Positions 1 to 18,145 of a stretch of 20,928 nt of DNA are shown here, piece by piece. Below the pieces are notes generated by a model. It did no database searches. It was not told the DNA's origin and was given only the letters and a program-made list of their open reading frames with translations. Positions within the stretch are counted from its first letter, which is position 1, and each line of letters opens with the position of its first letter. The stretch spans positions 1-20,928 of the forward strand of contig JAAAKB020159476.1 of NCBI GenBank assembly GCA_010014835.2. Reading direction: 5' to 3'. Origin of the DNA: Apostichopus leukothele. Lineage: Eukaryota > Echinodermata > Holothuroidea > Aspidochirotida > Stichopodidae. Both the position numbers and the translations under genes were made by a program.

Positions 1-12
1 TACATTAATCTT

Positions 13-77
13 GGAGTGACTCGAACCGGGGACCTTATGATTGGAAGGCACCAGCGTTAACCACTGAGCTAACACTC
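13..77 (-). repeat. tRNA-like SINE head (Pol III A and B boxes), minus strand
   Basis: Read on the minus strand, this has a perfect A-box-like TAGCTCAGTGG (61-71), a Gly(TCC)-type anticodon loop region GCCTTCCAA, and a B-box-like GGTTCGAGTCA (17-27). TTGAGTG at one end can pair with CACTCCAA at the other. The D, anticodon and T stems do not pair properly and the 3' half of the T stem seems to be missing, so it is not a working tRNA gene. A tRNA-derived SINE, with its body running off the left edge, or a tRNA pseudogene fits best. Confidence 0.6.
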
Positions 78-119
78 AACAGTGAAGTTTGGGGATTGAT
101 TTCTCGGATGTTAATGAAG

Positions 120-145
120 TCTGTCTGTCTGTCTGTCTGTCTGTC
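120..145. repeat. (TCTG)6 microsatellite
   Basis: About six uninterrupted TCTG units lie just beyond the tRNA-like element. On the minus strand this is upstream of the SINE head, so it is not its tail. Confidence 0.9.
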
Positions 146-614
146 ACATACTGCAAGACCTTCTAACTGGAAGTAAGGAGATGTATGGGTGGACGCCCCA
201 ACTCGACATCTTCTATTTTCTCATTCAGGATGTAATTGTTTTGAGTATCAAATTATTAACGTCATAAAACCACATGGCTTGTATAGCAAGTCTAGTGCTT
301 TGTGACATATTCAGGGCAAAAAGGCTACTAACACCGATCAGAAAACTTGTCTGCAATGATTCCTTGAAAGTTTCTATTTCATACAGCCAATGTTCTATGA
401 AGACAGAAGCTCTAGAAATTTGTAGGAAGAAGAAAGGCCCCTCTGCTCTTATAGTTTGATTGTTAGTTTGATTTTGAGGTGTCAGATAAATATATTAATA
501 CCAGGTAGACATATATGAGTGGGAGGAGTATCTTTTTGAAATGATTTCAACTGTGGGTAGTGGTATTTGGTGTCTCATGTTACTCATTCTGGGCAGTACT
601 TCACCTGTTTGTAG

Positions 615-682
615 CCACCTCGGATTCAGCCTATTCCCTCCGTGAAGATGACGACTTCTTCCAGGAGCTTTTCTTTCCAAAC
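615..682 (+). CDS. Possible upstream FHIP2 exon (acidic REDDDFF segment)
   Basis: After CACCTGTTTGTAG an open frame reads ATSDSAYSLREDDDFFQELF, then FPN. It loosely resembles the acidic LEEDPxFTD stretch that precedes the FLCLVP exon in vertebrate FHIP2. The only nearby donor is a weak GTTTTA at 683. The frame stays open to a TAA at about 728, so this may be chance. Nothing else in 1-614 looks like FHIP2 coding sequence with usable splice sites. Confidence 0.25.
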
Positions 683-1122
683 GTTTTAGAATCGACTCTT
701 CATATTCAACTGGAGTGTTTTATGCCTTAATTTTTTATCTTTCTATTGAAACATTGTTAATGCTACAAACTAGAAATACAGGTTGTGCTCATCAAGTTTG
801 CTTTTATCAGAACTTTGAAAGAGATTATTGATAAATATGCAAATTTATATGATCAGTTGTAAAATGTCATCAAGTATTGTCACCCCTTCCCCACCACCGC
901 CATGCATCCCACCCTTTAAAAACAAAATGCTTAATATTCAAATAACCGGACTTTGAGAAGCATTTCACATCCACCATGAATACACCATAGTACAGTAAAT
1001 CATTTATTTGGCTATTTTAAAAACTCCTCAATGTCTAGGAATTTATCGTGATTCCCAGAACCCTTAAGGAGTCTGTTTTAATTTTTTTTTTCTTTCTTTC
1101 TGAAAACTAAGCAACGTTTTAG

Positions 1123-1133
1123 GAGGTGGAAAG
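1123..1133 (+). CDS. Possible 11-nt FHIP2 microexon
   Basis: The 11 bases GAGGTGGAAAG sit between an acceptor (ACGTTTTAG, with a T/C tract at about 1080-1100) and a strong donor (AG|GTAAAG). They would read E-V-E plus AG, and AG joined to T1263 gives the Ser expected before FLILVPEEA. It also goes from phase 0 to phase 2, which the next exon requires. There is no homology to support such a short piece, so it remains a conjecture. Confidence 0.2.
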
Positions 1134-1262
1134 GTAAAGGCGATATTGATGACCTTTAGGGGAATGAGTATTTAAGTGGATATCTGAAATCTTGATGGTT
1201 ATTCAAGTCTTACCTGTCTTACCTCACATCATTCTCTCATTTAAAACCTTTTGTTTTTGCAG

Positions 1263-9577
<8,315 letters not shown>

Positions 9578-10839
9578 CCGGCGTACAGCTAAACAGGAAG
9601 TACAACTACACCGTGGGTGACATTTGACCTTACTCGAATGTATTAACACTTTCCAAGCTGGTTCAAGTTTTCTTGAGTTTGGGCAAGATAGTACGCCCCG
9701 AGTAAAGATTCTCGATGTGTTGGATCCAAATTTGGCAGCCTTTATAGCTAAAAGCTCAAGTTCTGTAAGCTGGTGTAATTTTTTCAAAGTTTGTGGACTG
9801 TAATGTATTAGAGCAAAACTCGCTTCCACCGAATTTGACAGAAGTTAACAGATGGATCAAAGCAACTAAGTTTTATTATGTTTCATATGTTTATTATGAT
9901 AATGGTGGAATTAACATGAAATGGAGTTTTCAGGGAAGTATTTTTTTTTTTCCTTTTATAAATCCACATTTTGTGACAAATTCCAGACTAACCAGACCCA
10001 CTGTATTAAAGGATTTGTATCTTTTTGACTTTATGAGAGCTCAGTGGGGGTTGTCTTTGAACACTTAGAATCACAGGTTAATTGAATCAGTCGAAAAATA
10101 CATAAAAAATGGAGTAGCAAACATCCAACTTTAGGCTAGATCGTAAATATAAAGTAAGGACAAGTTTAAAGGTCATCTTTGTTGTGCTGGCCCTTCCCTC
10201 CCACATGATGTAAACAGGTCCTAGAAACAAATGTCCACAATAAGCAAGTTCAATGGCTAGCTGTTTGCTCACTGGTAACATGCATACAGGTGAGTTTAGG
10301 TTTATGCCTACACTTTCAAATGTGGAAGCCAGTGCAGTACAGATTCAAGAAGTGTTTAAAAAGATGCTGTTATGTTAGGCTTGTAGCTGTAGGAGTCCCT
10401 AAACTTGAAATGAAGCTTCCTTCATTTTGCTTGACTAGCTTACATCCGACGAGATGTCATGGGGAGGATGACAGAGGGCAGCGCACCACTGAATAGCTGG
10501 ACTGTTTGGCATCAGCCCGACATCTTGCCACGTTACTCCAGTCAATATAACTGTTACAATTATAATTATTACAAATGATCACTTAGCCCTAACCAGGTAC
10601 TACTAGATTACAGACATAGCTTCATTTGCATGTAAAAATCATGTCAGGAATTTTTTTTTTTTTTTTAGGTTTTTTTCTTGTTGTCAAGTGATTAGATTGA
10701 ATTATCATCTGTTTGCATGGTTTGGTTGCAACAAAAATCAACAGTGAAGAAGTCATGACAGAAACTTGAGTGAAAAATAAGTAAAGCTATTGAGTACACT
10801 AGAGCCATAACAAGCCACTCTTGTAATACAACAAGATTA

Positions 10840-10899
10840 CTTTTCTTTCATTACTTTCCTTTTCTTTCTTTCTTTCAATTTTTTTTTTTTTTTTTTTTT
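10840..10899. repeat. CTTT-rich pyrimidine tract ending in T21
   Basis: Repeated CTTT/TTTC units lead into 21 T (10879-10899). It may be the poly(A) tail of a retroelement inserted on the minus strand, but no element body is recognised beside it. Confidence 0.7.
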
Positions 10900-12442
10900 G
10901 AGAAAAGGAATAGAAATGTTAAGGTTGTTTCTCATTTCCAGAAACTGTTGACTGTAAACTGCCATGAAATTTAGTAGAAGGGTTTATTTTTTAGTTTTTT
11001 TTTTATGAGAAGTTAGGTCATTTTTATGAGAAGATGATTAAGAGTTAAATTACAATTCCTTCAACTGACAAAAGCTTGTAAAGATATATACATTTGTTTT
11101 CACCCACAATCTTCACAATCAGGGTGTAAATTGGGCCAGTGGGTAACTAAGGGTAATATGAAGCTGGCTTTTTGTTGGGGTCGTCCACCATTTGGAGACC
11201 CTAAAAAGAGGGGAAGAGATAGATGCATAAAGGAGTGGGTCAAACTCAACAATTCAAATCCTAGTACTGGCAGTGTCTCTCACTTCTGCCAGGAAGGAAA
11301 TGTATACGGCTAGAAATCAATAAGGTTTAACGGAAACACACGTCATTCAGAAAGGAAACAAAAATTGAATAGCAAAATTTGTTCTATTGTTTACTTTGTC
11401 ATTTCTAGGAAGTTTGAATACTGTTGGCATTGTAGGAGGAAGAATGTCATATAAACAGTGTTTTCGATAGATTTCCTCATCGTCACAGTAACATTTGAAT
11501 TTTATATGACATTTTTTGTATTGTGAGAATTCGTTCCGTTACGTGTTGGTTCCGAAAGAGGTGTTAGGCAATTTGTTAACTTTTAAATCATTTTAATATT
11601 ACGTGGTAATATTTTGTGGTTTGACGTCCGTAATCGGGAAACAGGACATTTTTCCAGTTCCGTGTTATTTCTGATAAAAAGTACTTTTCCATTATTGGTG
11701 TTGAACCACATAGGAGTAGTCTCTGTTTATGTAAGAGATATTAAATGTTGATACATAAACCACAGAGGACATCAAATTAATATGGAAAATTATGCACTCA
11801 TTTAAAAAAAGCAATAATGTTCCGCTAAGAGAAGGAAGGATGGAATACATGAGATACAGCCAAGTGGTTGGATTTGACAGTGAATTAAACTCAATAATGA
11901 AAATGGGAGGAAGGGGGGGGGGGCACTTTCCAGTAGAAAAAGAAGACCTCCAAATTGTTTTATAGGAGTGATTTGGAATGGAGTACCTTAACTTTTTATC
12001 TTTGCAATGATTTCGAAATATTGTTGTAGATGAGTGTCCTTGAGATGAGTCTTGTGGCAGTGGTTAGAGGAAGGGTTTCATGAATTCTTGCAAATTTCAG
12101 GAAAAAAAGAAGAATTATCGTACTTTACTTGACTTCAAAGTAGAAACAAACCTTGTTTATGGTTTGTGAGTGGATGGACCCTATCAAGATACTTCAAGTG
12201 AAAGTGTTCCAAAAATCTTACTGTTTACTATTTAATAAGGAACAAAGAATGACATCCATCCGAATGCAAGCCCAGAATTCGGTCACACCCAAAACGTAAG
12301 ATATTTTACGAATATGTTAGATTTTGTGATGAATTTAAGAAAAGACATGGAATAAGAGCATGTAATATTCAATTGGTTTTGTATACCTTAGTTATATTTT
12401 AAGGGAGTTTTTTATTAATTTATTTTGGTCCCCTTTTTTTAT

Positions 12443-12463
12443 GGGGAGGGGGGTGGTGGGGGG
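12443..12463 (+). repeat. G-rich tract with quadruplex potential
   Basis: Runs of G4, G6, G2 and G6 separated by single bases, next to a C4T8 stretch, in the presumed FHIP2 3' UTR. A second G-rich block (G9 at 12617-12625) follows. Confidence 0.6.
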
Positions 12464-13119
12464 TTTTACTTAACTATTTTAATAATATCAGTACACATTT
12501 AACCCAGTAGTTTTGTAAGTTTGCGAATTTACTGGAATTCAGAATACAACTAAACAGTGATATCAGCGTTGTAACTGTAGTTCTAAAAAGGCTATTTTAG
12601 GGGAGGGGAGATTGAAGGGGGGGGGATGTGACTGGGAATATGTAAGAACTTTCAGGATCAGGTTTTCTATTTGAAGAAATAGTTCATTTATATAAAGGAC
12701 TACATGATCTTTTCCCAAAGTTCATCCGGAACCTTAAGAAAATATCTTGCGCAGGGCAATTTATTTCCTTATAATGCTGAATTTCCTGGAAAACTTGAGT
12801 GGGTGGTACATTTATGGTTTGAGGAAATTCACATTTTTTGACGAGCATACCCTCAATATGCAAGTTTTTATGGTCCGAGTTTTTGTTTGCTTGTGTAACA
12901 TTTCAATGTGCATTAAAATGTATTATTAGTATAGGGTTTGTAAGTATGAACTGCGAGATGTGAGACATAATTTATCAAAGCCAAATGTCTATATTTCCTT
13001 TATATAATTATGATTATTTTATCATTTATTTTTATCATTTATTTCAAAAATTACACATGTGCTAATTTATTTAACAGAGGGAATCTTTTGCTATAATATA
13101 GATTGACTAAACAACTGTA

Positions 13120-13125
13120 AATAAA
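13120..13125 (+). terminator. FHIP2: Candidate poly(A) signal for FHIP2
   Basis: This is the first AATAAA after the stop. It is followed by a GT-rich stretch (TTGTGTCGTGTATCTTGTCG), a good downstream element. A second AATAAA lies at 13476-13481. An earlier ATTAAA at 10005-10010, followed by a T-rich run, could give a much shorter 3' UTR. Confidence 0.5.
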
Positions 13126-13500
13126 TTGTGTCGTGTATCTTGTCGGTGCGAGACGTTTAAATGAGGAGAAATGACCCTAAAGATACTTTATACTTTGGTT
13201 CATCGTAAAGCGAGGTAGTGCAAAGCCTTCAGAGGTCGAGAGGTCAAAGGAAATTGAGCATGAGATGAAACCTTTCCAATTATTTTATTGAAGCTAAAGT
13301 TGCACTTATTAACACACATCCACATTGGTATGAAATATTTTTCTCTTCAATAGAAGTCTAACATCGTCTGCCAGCGGAAGATCCATGTAGCTAAGTGTCT
13401 ATAAGAATACTGTAGTAATTTAGGTAAATAATAACATAAATTGATATGAAAATCAACATTACAGTTGCCACTGTCAATAAAGCGTTTACAGCAATTTTAC

Positions 13501-14400
13501 GTTAATAACCTATTGTACCATGTGGCATCAGAGAATACTAATTTGGAAACAATTTAAAAAAGGTCGTGTGTTAGCGAACTATTTTATCGGCTGTATATGG
13601 TGAGAATTGGCATGGCAGTACCTGCTATCTATACAGAATATAAACTTTAGTATGAAGAAACCTGAACCATCTGTTCTTAATTCAGGAAATATTGACAATG
13701 TTTAACCTTTCTGCAATTATGACATTCATTTTATCATTGTGGTCTGGGGGCAGGCGAACTTTTAATTGGATGTGTTGTAATAAGTGAGAATTCATGCTGG
13801 TCACAAGGCAAAAACTGAGCCATCGCATGAAAATATGATTTGAATAATTATGAAGTAAACACATATTGGCATGCTTTACTTTTATACGACCAATAACACT
13901 TAAAAAGTGAAGATCAAAACCCTCTAAAAAACATTAGATATTTCTCTGTTGTGATAGTAGGAAAGGTCACCAATATCTCTAACTTTCAAAATTAACCTTT
14001 TTATCAGGTGCAAGAACACTTGTTTTAATACATGATTTTAGAGTGAATTTTGGTTGTTGATTATCTGTTAATCAGCTGTACAGACTTTTCTGTTTTGTGT
14101 CCTGCTAGCAGCTTTGTTGTAGACCAGTCTAGTGGATTGGCAGAGATACTACAGTAGAGAACAATGCAAAGACTTAGGCTACAGTAGGAGGTTGATAGAA
14201 ATCCTAAGCCTATATGGTGATGTATAAAATACTGTGATAGGCTGGAAGTTAGGCCAACAGCTACAAGCACTGAAGAATGGTTGCATGGTAAACTGTGATG
14301 ATTTTTCACCATTCTGAAGAGAAATTACCTTGGGTTGGTATCGGGAAAAAGATGAATGAAAGATTATAAAGTGTGAAGGAAATCATAAAATACAACACAA
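13501..14400. other. Intergenic gap between convergent genes
   Basis: This lies between the candidate plus-strand and minus-strand poly(A) signals. The minus-strand open frames at 13682-13864 and 14061-14312 show no family resemblance. Nothing else recognised. Confidence 0.4.
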
Positions 14401-14434
14401 ATACTCTTTAAGTTTTTCATACATGAAATTATAT

Positions 14435-14440
14435 TTTATT
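14435..14440 (-). terminator. BIN3: Candidate poly(A) signal for BIN3
   Basis: TTTATT on the plus strand is AATAAA on the minus strand. By my reading it is the only one between here and the BIN3 stop. Downstream on the minus strand comes a GT-rich run (GTATTTGTGTTGTATTTTAT), a plausible downstream element. Variant signals nearer the stop (ATTAAA forms) are not excluded. Confidence 0.5.
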
Positions 14441-15273
14441 ACCATATTCAATAGGGCTTCAAGTGACTGGAACAACATTACAATGTTTCTGTTAAAATCA
14501 ACTATTGCACTTACAAGATGCATCTGTACTAATATAATAATTTTTAACTTATAGCCAAAAGAAAAAGAATAACCCCATAAAACATACACAAAAAACTGTC
14601 ATAAAATGTATAAAACTGTGTTCACTGAGGGGTTCACGGAGGGTTGTGACTAACACTTGATTACAAAAATATATATAACATCTACCTAAGAACCAAATCA
14701 TTCTGCACATAACTCAATAGAGCCATTGTACTAAATTGTCAAAACTGAAAGGGTCATTTCATCTTTTCCCACAATCATATTCTATTATTCTTGGTCTTAA
14801 TGGGAAAGTTGAAACAGTCGATTAATTCTTCTCTCTGCAAATCAATTCGCCTCTCTTCCCTTCTTCAGACAAAAAGTCTTTTTTTTAACCATCTATTACA
14901 GAAAGAACTTGAATTTCATCACCATAGTCACTGAAAACGTGACAACGTTTCAATCCCATTAAACATCACTTGATCAAGGCATCATCATTATCACACTCAA
15001 ATCAGTCATATTTTCTGGTTTAGAAAGAGCAGTCAGTATTCAAGCTTGGCATAACCCGAACTAGGTTTGTAAGAAAATACCCCAAAACGTAACAAATTAG
15101 TTAAAAGTTGCATTTGTGCATTGGATGATATTTAGTACAAACATATTTTTCTTCTTTGGGTTTGTCAACAATATGACTCCATGGTAGCAAGTAATGTTAC
15201 AGGCAACTCTCAAATAGTAGACTGACCTTAAAAGTGACCCCTAGTGTATTTAAGTGGCATTTGACATGACATT

Positions 15274-15289
15274 TGACCTGCAGTGACCT
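15274..15289 (-). promoter_or_regulatory. Perfect DR4 repeat of AGGTCA
   Basis: TGACCT-GCAG-TGACCT reads AGGTCA-CTGC-AGGTCA on the minus strand, the half-site and spacing used by thyroid-hormone/LXR-type receptors with RXR. A looser pair (TGACCT, six bases, TGACCC) sits at 15223-15240. The surroundings resemble the repeat at 19808-20025, so this may be repeat-derived. Confidence 0.3.
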
Positions 15290-15989
15290 GTTTGGTAGCA
15301 CACTTAGAGGCATTAATCCATTCTTTGCATCCATATATTATTAGAAATACACATATCATAACTTGACGCCTGAAGTATGTGGGACAAGAGACTTCACTGC
15401 CACTGAACATAAAACATAAAATGTATCCTAACTTGAAACCAATTCTAATGGCATGCAGCACTCTAATACAATATGTATATACCTCTTTTTACTCATTTTG
15501 GTCATCAGCTGGATACAGTTTATAGTTTAGAGATAATGTCTACCAACAAGTCAATTTGTGACCCTCCAAAGCTCAAAATAACATAACTAAACAAAAACCT
15601 AGAAACAACATGAAGCGGTTGAACCCGCTTTACTTAACAATTTCAAATCAATCAAATATGGAGAAAATGAACTGCAACTGTGCCATCTGTTGACACTTAA
15701 GGTGAAAACTGCTTGTGACAAATACTTAAGTACTTGAGGAGTTGTAAAAACAAACGTTGTTGTGAAAATTTGAAGGTTGCATAAAAAGCAGCAGACTCAT
15801 GAATATTCAATATCATGACTAATAATGAACTTGATCAACCAAGAGTTTGCAGCATACAGCATATTTGATATTTTATCCCCTTTTCGTTTGTTCTTCTTTC
15901 ACCTTCACCTCTTCCCCTACCACTATCCATCCCCCTCCCCCACATCCTTCCTTTTTCTTGAGAGGGATTATGATGCCTCTCTACACCCA

Positions 15990-16001
15990 CCCCCCCCCCC
16001 C
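15990..16001. repeat. C12 homopolymer
   Basis: Twelve C within a CACCC-rich stretch, which is G12 on the sense strand of BIN3. Confidence 0.85.
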
Positions 16002-16670
16002 ACAGCTCCTTTCCCTTCGTCGGGGAAACAATTTGTTAATAGTGAGGAAAATTCCACCACATCAGAAGTCAAACCATAGAATTCTTGCATAGTATTGCAG
16101 CTTCAGCAAGATAGCTAGATGAGTCATTCCATTTCATAATATTTGCATAATAATACTGGTCACAGATATGCAGACAAGTTGTAATCAGTCCGTTGCTTAC
16201 AGATAGATGATTACTCAGAAATTATTTTCACAATTTGTGGCAGAAAAAAACAATATCCAGCATGAAATACAAATCACCTGATCACTCAAATTCAGAATAA
16301 ATTGCCCTCCAGATGTGACCTATTTTCTTTAAAGAGTATTTTTAATTGTTTATAAAGGTACAGTAAGAGAGAAAGTACTTGATTAAAATGATTGCATAGC
16401 TAATAATAGTTTGTTCTAAACTGTAATTTTTAGTTTCATATAAGCTGCAGTTTTAGCACTAGGTTGTTATTTACTTGATATTCTGACAAGACTGTGTCAT
16501 ATTCACATACAATTGGAGGCCTCCTCTAAAGTTTCATTTGTTCTTTGCACTTAAGTGGCATTTTCACCGGATGACAATAGGGCTGTATACAAAAATTAAT
16601 GCTGAGTATGTGGCACATTATTCTTAAATACACTGTGTATGAAGCACTACCATTGTCATGTGAAATGGCA

Positions 16671-16705
16671 ACACACACACACACGTACGCACACGCGCAC
16701 ACACA
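16671..16705. repeat. Alternating purine-pyrimidine (CA/CG) tract
   Basis: Thirty-five bases alternate strictly purine-pyrimidine: mostly AC units with inserted GT, GC and CGCG steps. It is an impure dinucleotide microsatellite with Z-DNA potential. Confidence 0.85.
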
Positions 16706-17992
16706 AAATTATGGACATTACACGTCACACATATATATAATGACCAATATTTAGCACAAAAATAGTTTAAATAAAGTGAGAATTGGTCCTATATACAGAA
16801 AATATTAAAGCATGGAATGTTCAAATCAAATGTACATTTTGAAAAAACATACATTAAAATTTTGTGTGAGTGTTTGTTATTGGCATAAGATACATTAGAC
16901 TTGCTATGTATTGCATATTCTTCTAGTTTCTAATTGCAGTTTTGTTTAATTATAAGTGACTGGCTCCTTTCTTTCTCTTTTTTAAAATATGCTGACAAGG
17001 ACTAGCTTCATCACATGTTTTTGCCATGTCTTACCCTAACCATTCCTAAAAAATTTTTTGATTTTGATCATGATGCAACAAGTCCTAGGAGAATTAATTA
17101 TTTGTAATGACTCCGTCGGGTAAGTTGATAACAATAAGCTTGGAAGATTGTTTATATTAAAGTACTTCTTTTTTCACACTGGCTAAAATGTCAGCGACTT
17201 GCCCTTAATTGAAGTAATATGTCAAACATCAATATCTAACACAAAACTGAGTTAGGTTTGAAATGATGTAGAAATGTCGTTAACATAATACTTCTATCTG
17301 TCCTGGTTGTATTTCTATAACACTTTTAATTTTTGAGACATGACCATATTAAACAGCTGAGGTTCATCAATTAAAGTGACTGGACTACACAGCCTAATAC
17401 AAGGACCATCAGTCCGGTTCCTAGATAAAATGGCAAAACTCTTCGGGTAAAACATAAGTCTCTTGTGCCCTCATGTGCGATGTTTAAGATGTGTTTACAA
17501 ACTTTTTAGGGATATATGGCGTTGAATGTCATCCAAGGATGCTTCGTTGTTTATATGAGGTTGAAGGAATATGAATTTGGTTGAGTTATTTGAATTTTAC
17601 GAAACAATGGATTAATATGAACATTCAGGTCTCTGCTGAGATGCTGACATCATCATCATTTAGCCTTTTTTGAAAGAAATATTTGTGATATTTTAAAATA
17701 TTGAACGGTGAAATATCTTGAAATAAATGGAATAGCTATAGAACATTACTAGTATTTGAATGTTTTTTTTTCATGGACTATAAAATATCGAGACTAAAAT
17801 TCCGCCTAGAGTCATCCTTTAAGTAAGTACAAAACCAAACACACACAAGACATTCACTTACAACGTTGAACTGATACGTGAAACTGTGGAAATTACAATC
17901 TCAACGAAAAGGAGGTAGCAAACCTAATGGAATCGAGCACGTTTATGGCAGTTGAGATGAACCAAGGGGGTACAAAGGTCAAACTGGTGCCT

Positions 17993-18145
17993 TCAGTCAT
18001 CTATCACGATGGAGAGTGCTCTGATGTCGGACATTTTCTGTTGAATTTGTTCTTCGAAGTCTTCGTCACTGATGACCGTCTCCCTGTACTCCAGCTCCGG
18101 TGCTAACTCTGCATAGATCTTAAAACATTGCGTGTAGTACTGAAT
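17993..18145 (-). CDS. BIN3: BIN3 terminal coding exon IQYYTQCFKIY to RALSIVIDD and stop
   Basis: The acceptor is CTGTCCACAG. Fifty codons and TGA (minus strand, 17995-17993). The last BAR helix is followed by an acidic linker (SDEDFEEQ) and the conserved extreme C-terminus RALSIVIDD. Confidence 0.95.
   Translation of the reverse strand: MQYYTQCFKIYAELAPELEYRETVISDEDFEEQIQQKMSDIRALSIVIDD

Larger units (their letters stand above)
1..1262 (+). other. FHIP2: Intron or upstream FHIP2 sequence
   Basis: Apart from the tRNA-like element, the TCTG repeat and the two doubtful exon candidates (615-682 and 1123-1133), I see no coding segment here. The 61-codon open frames at 274-459 (plus) and 495-680 (minus) show no family resemblance and are probably chance. 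Confidence 0.5.
9578..13500 (+). other. FHIP2: Probable FHIP2 3' UTR and 3' flank
   Basis: No conserved coding sequence follows the TGA at 9575. The first AATAAA on this strand is at 13120-13125 and another is at 13476-13481; ATTAAA variants occur at 10005, 11884 and near 12913. The stretch carries T16 (10651-10666), a T21 tract (10879-10899) after a CTTT-rich run, a G11 run (11913-11923) and G-rich blocks near 12443 and 12600. The 60-codon frames at 11131-11313 and 12747-12929 look like chance. How much of this is transcribed cannot be told from the sequence. Confidence 0.5.
14441..17992 (-). other. BIN3: Probable BIN3 3' UTR
   Basis: About 3.55 kb between the BIN3 stop and the first AATAAA on its strand, without conserved coding sequence. 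It contains a DR4-type TGACCT pair (15274-15289), C12 (15990-16001, G-rich on the sense strand), and a CA/CG alternating tract (16671-16705). The open frames at 15825-16092 only translate a C-rich tract. Extent is inferred from the missing poly(A) signal. Confidence 0.45.

Noticed and set aside
13-77. Functional tRNA-Gly(TCC) gene
   Set aside because: The D, anticodon and T stems do not pair and part of the T arm is missing. Only the Pol III boxes survive.
403-436. KTEALEIC segment (plus frame 274-459) resembling the KTEVHKIVNS stretch that precedes the FLCLVP exon in vertebrate FHIP2
   Set aside because: No GT donor lies at the required phase; the nearby GTAGGA would leave phase 1, not 2. 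The rest of the frame has no FHIP2 resemblance.
11131-11313. 60-codon plus frame after FHIP2
   Set aside because: No recognisable domain, no splice or start context, and length within chance expectation.
15825-16092. Two overlapping proline/serine-rich plus-strand open frames
   Set aside because: They only translate a C-rich low-complexity tract containing C12, opposite the BIN3 3' UTR.
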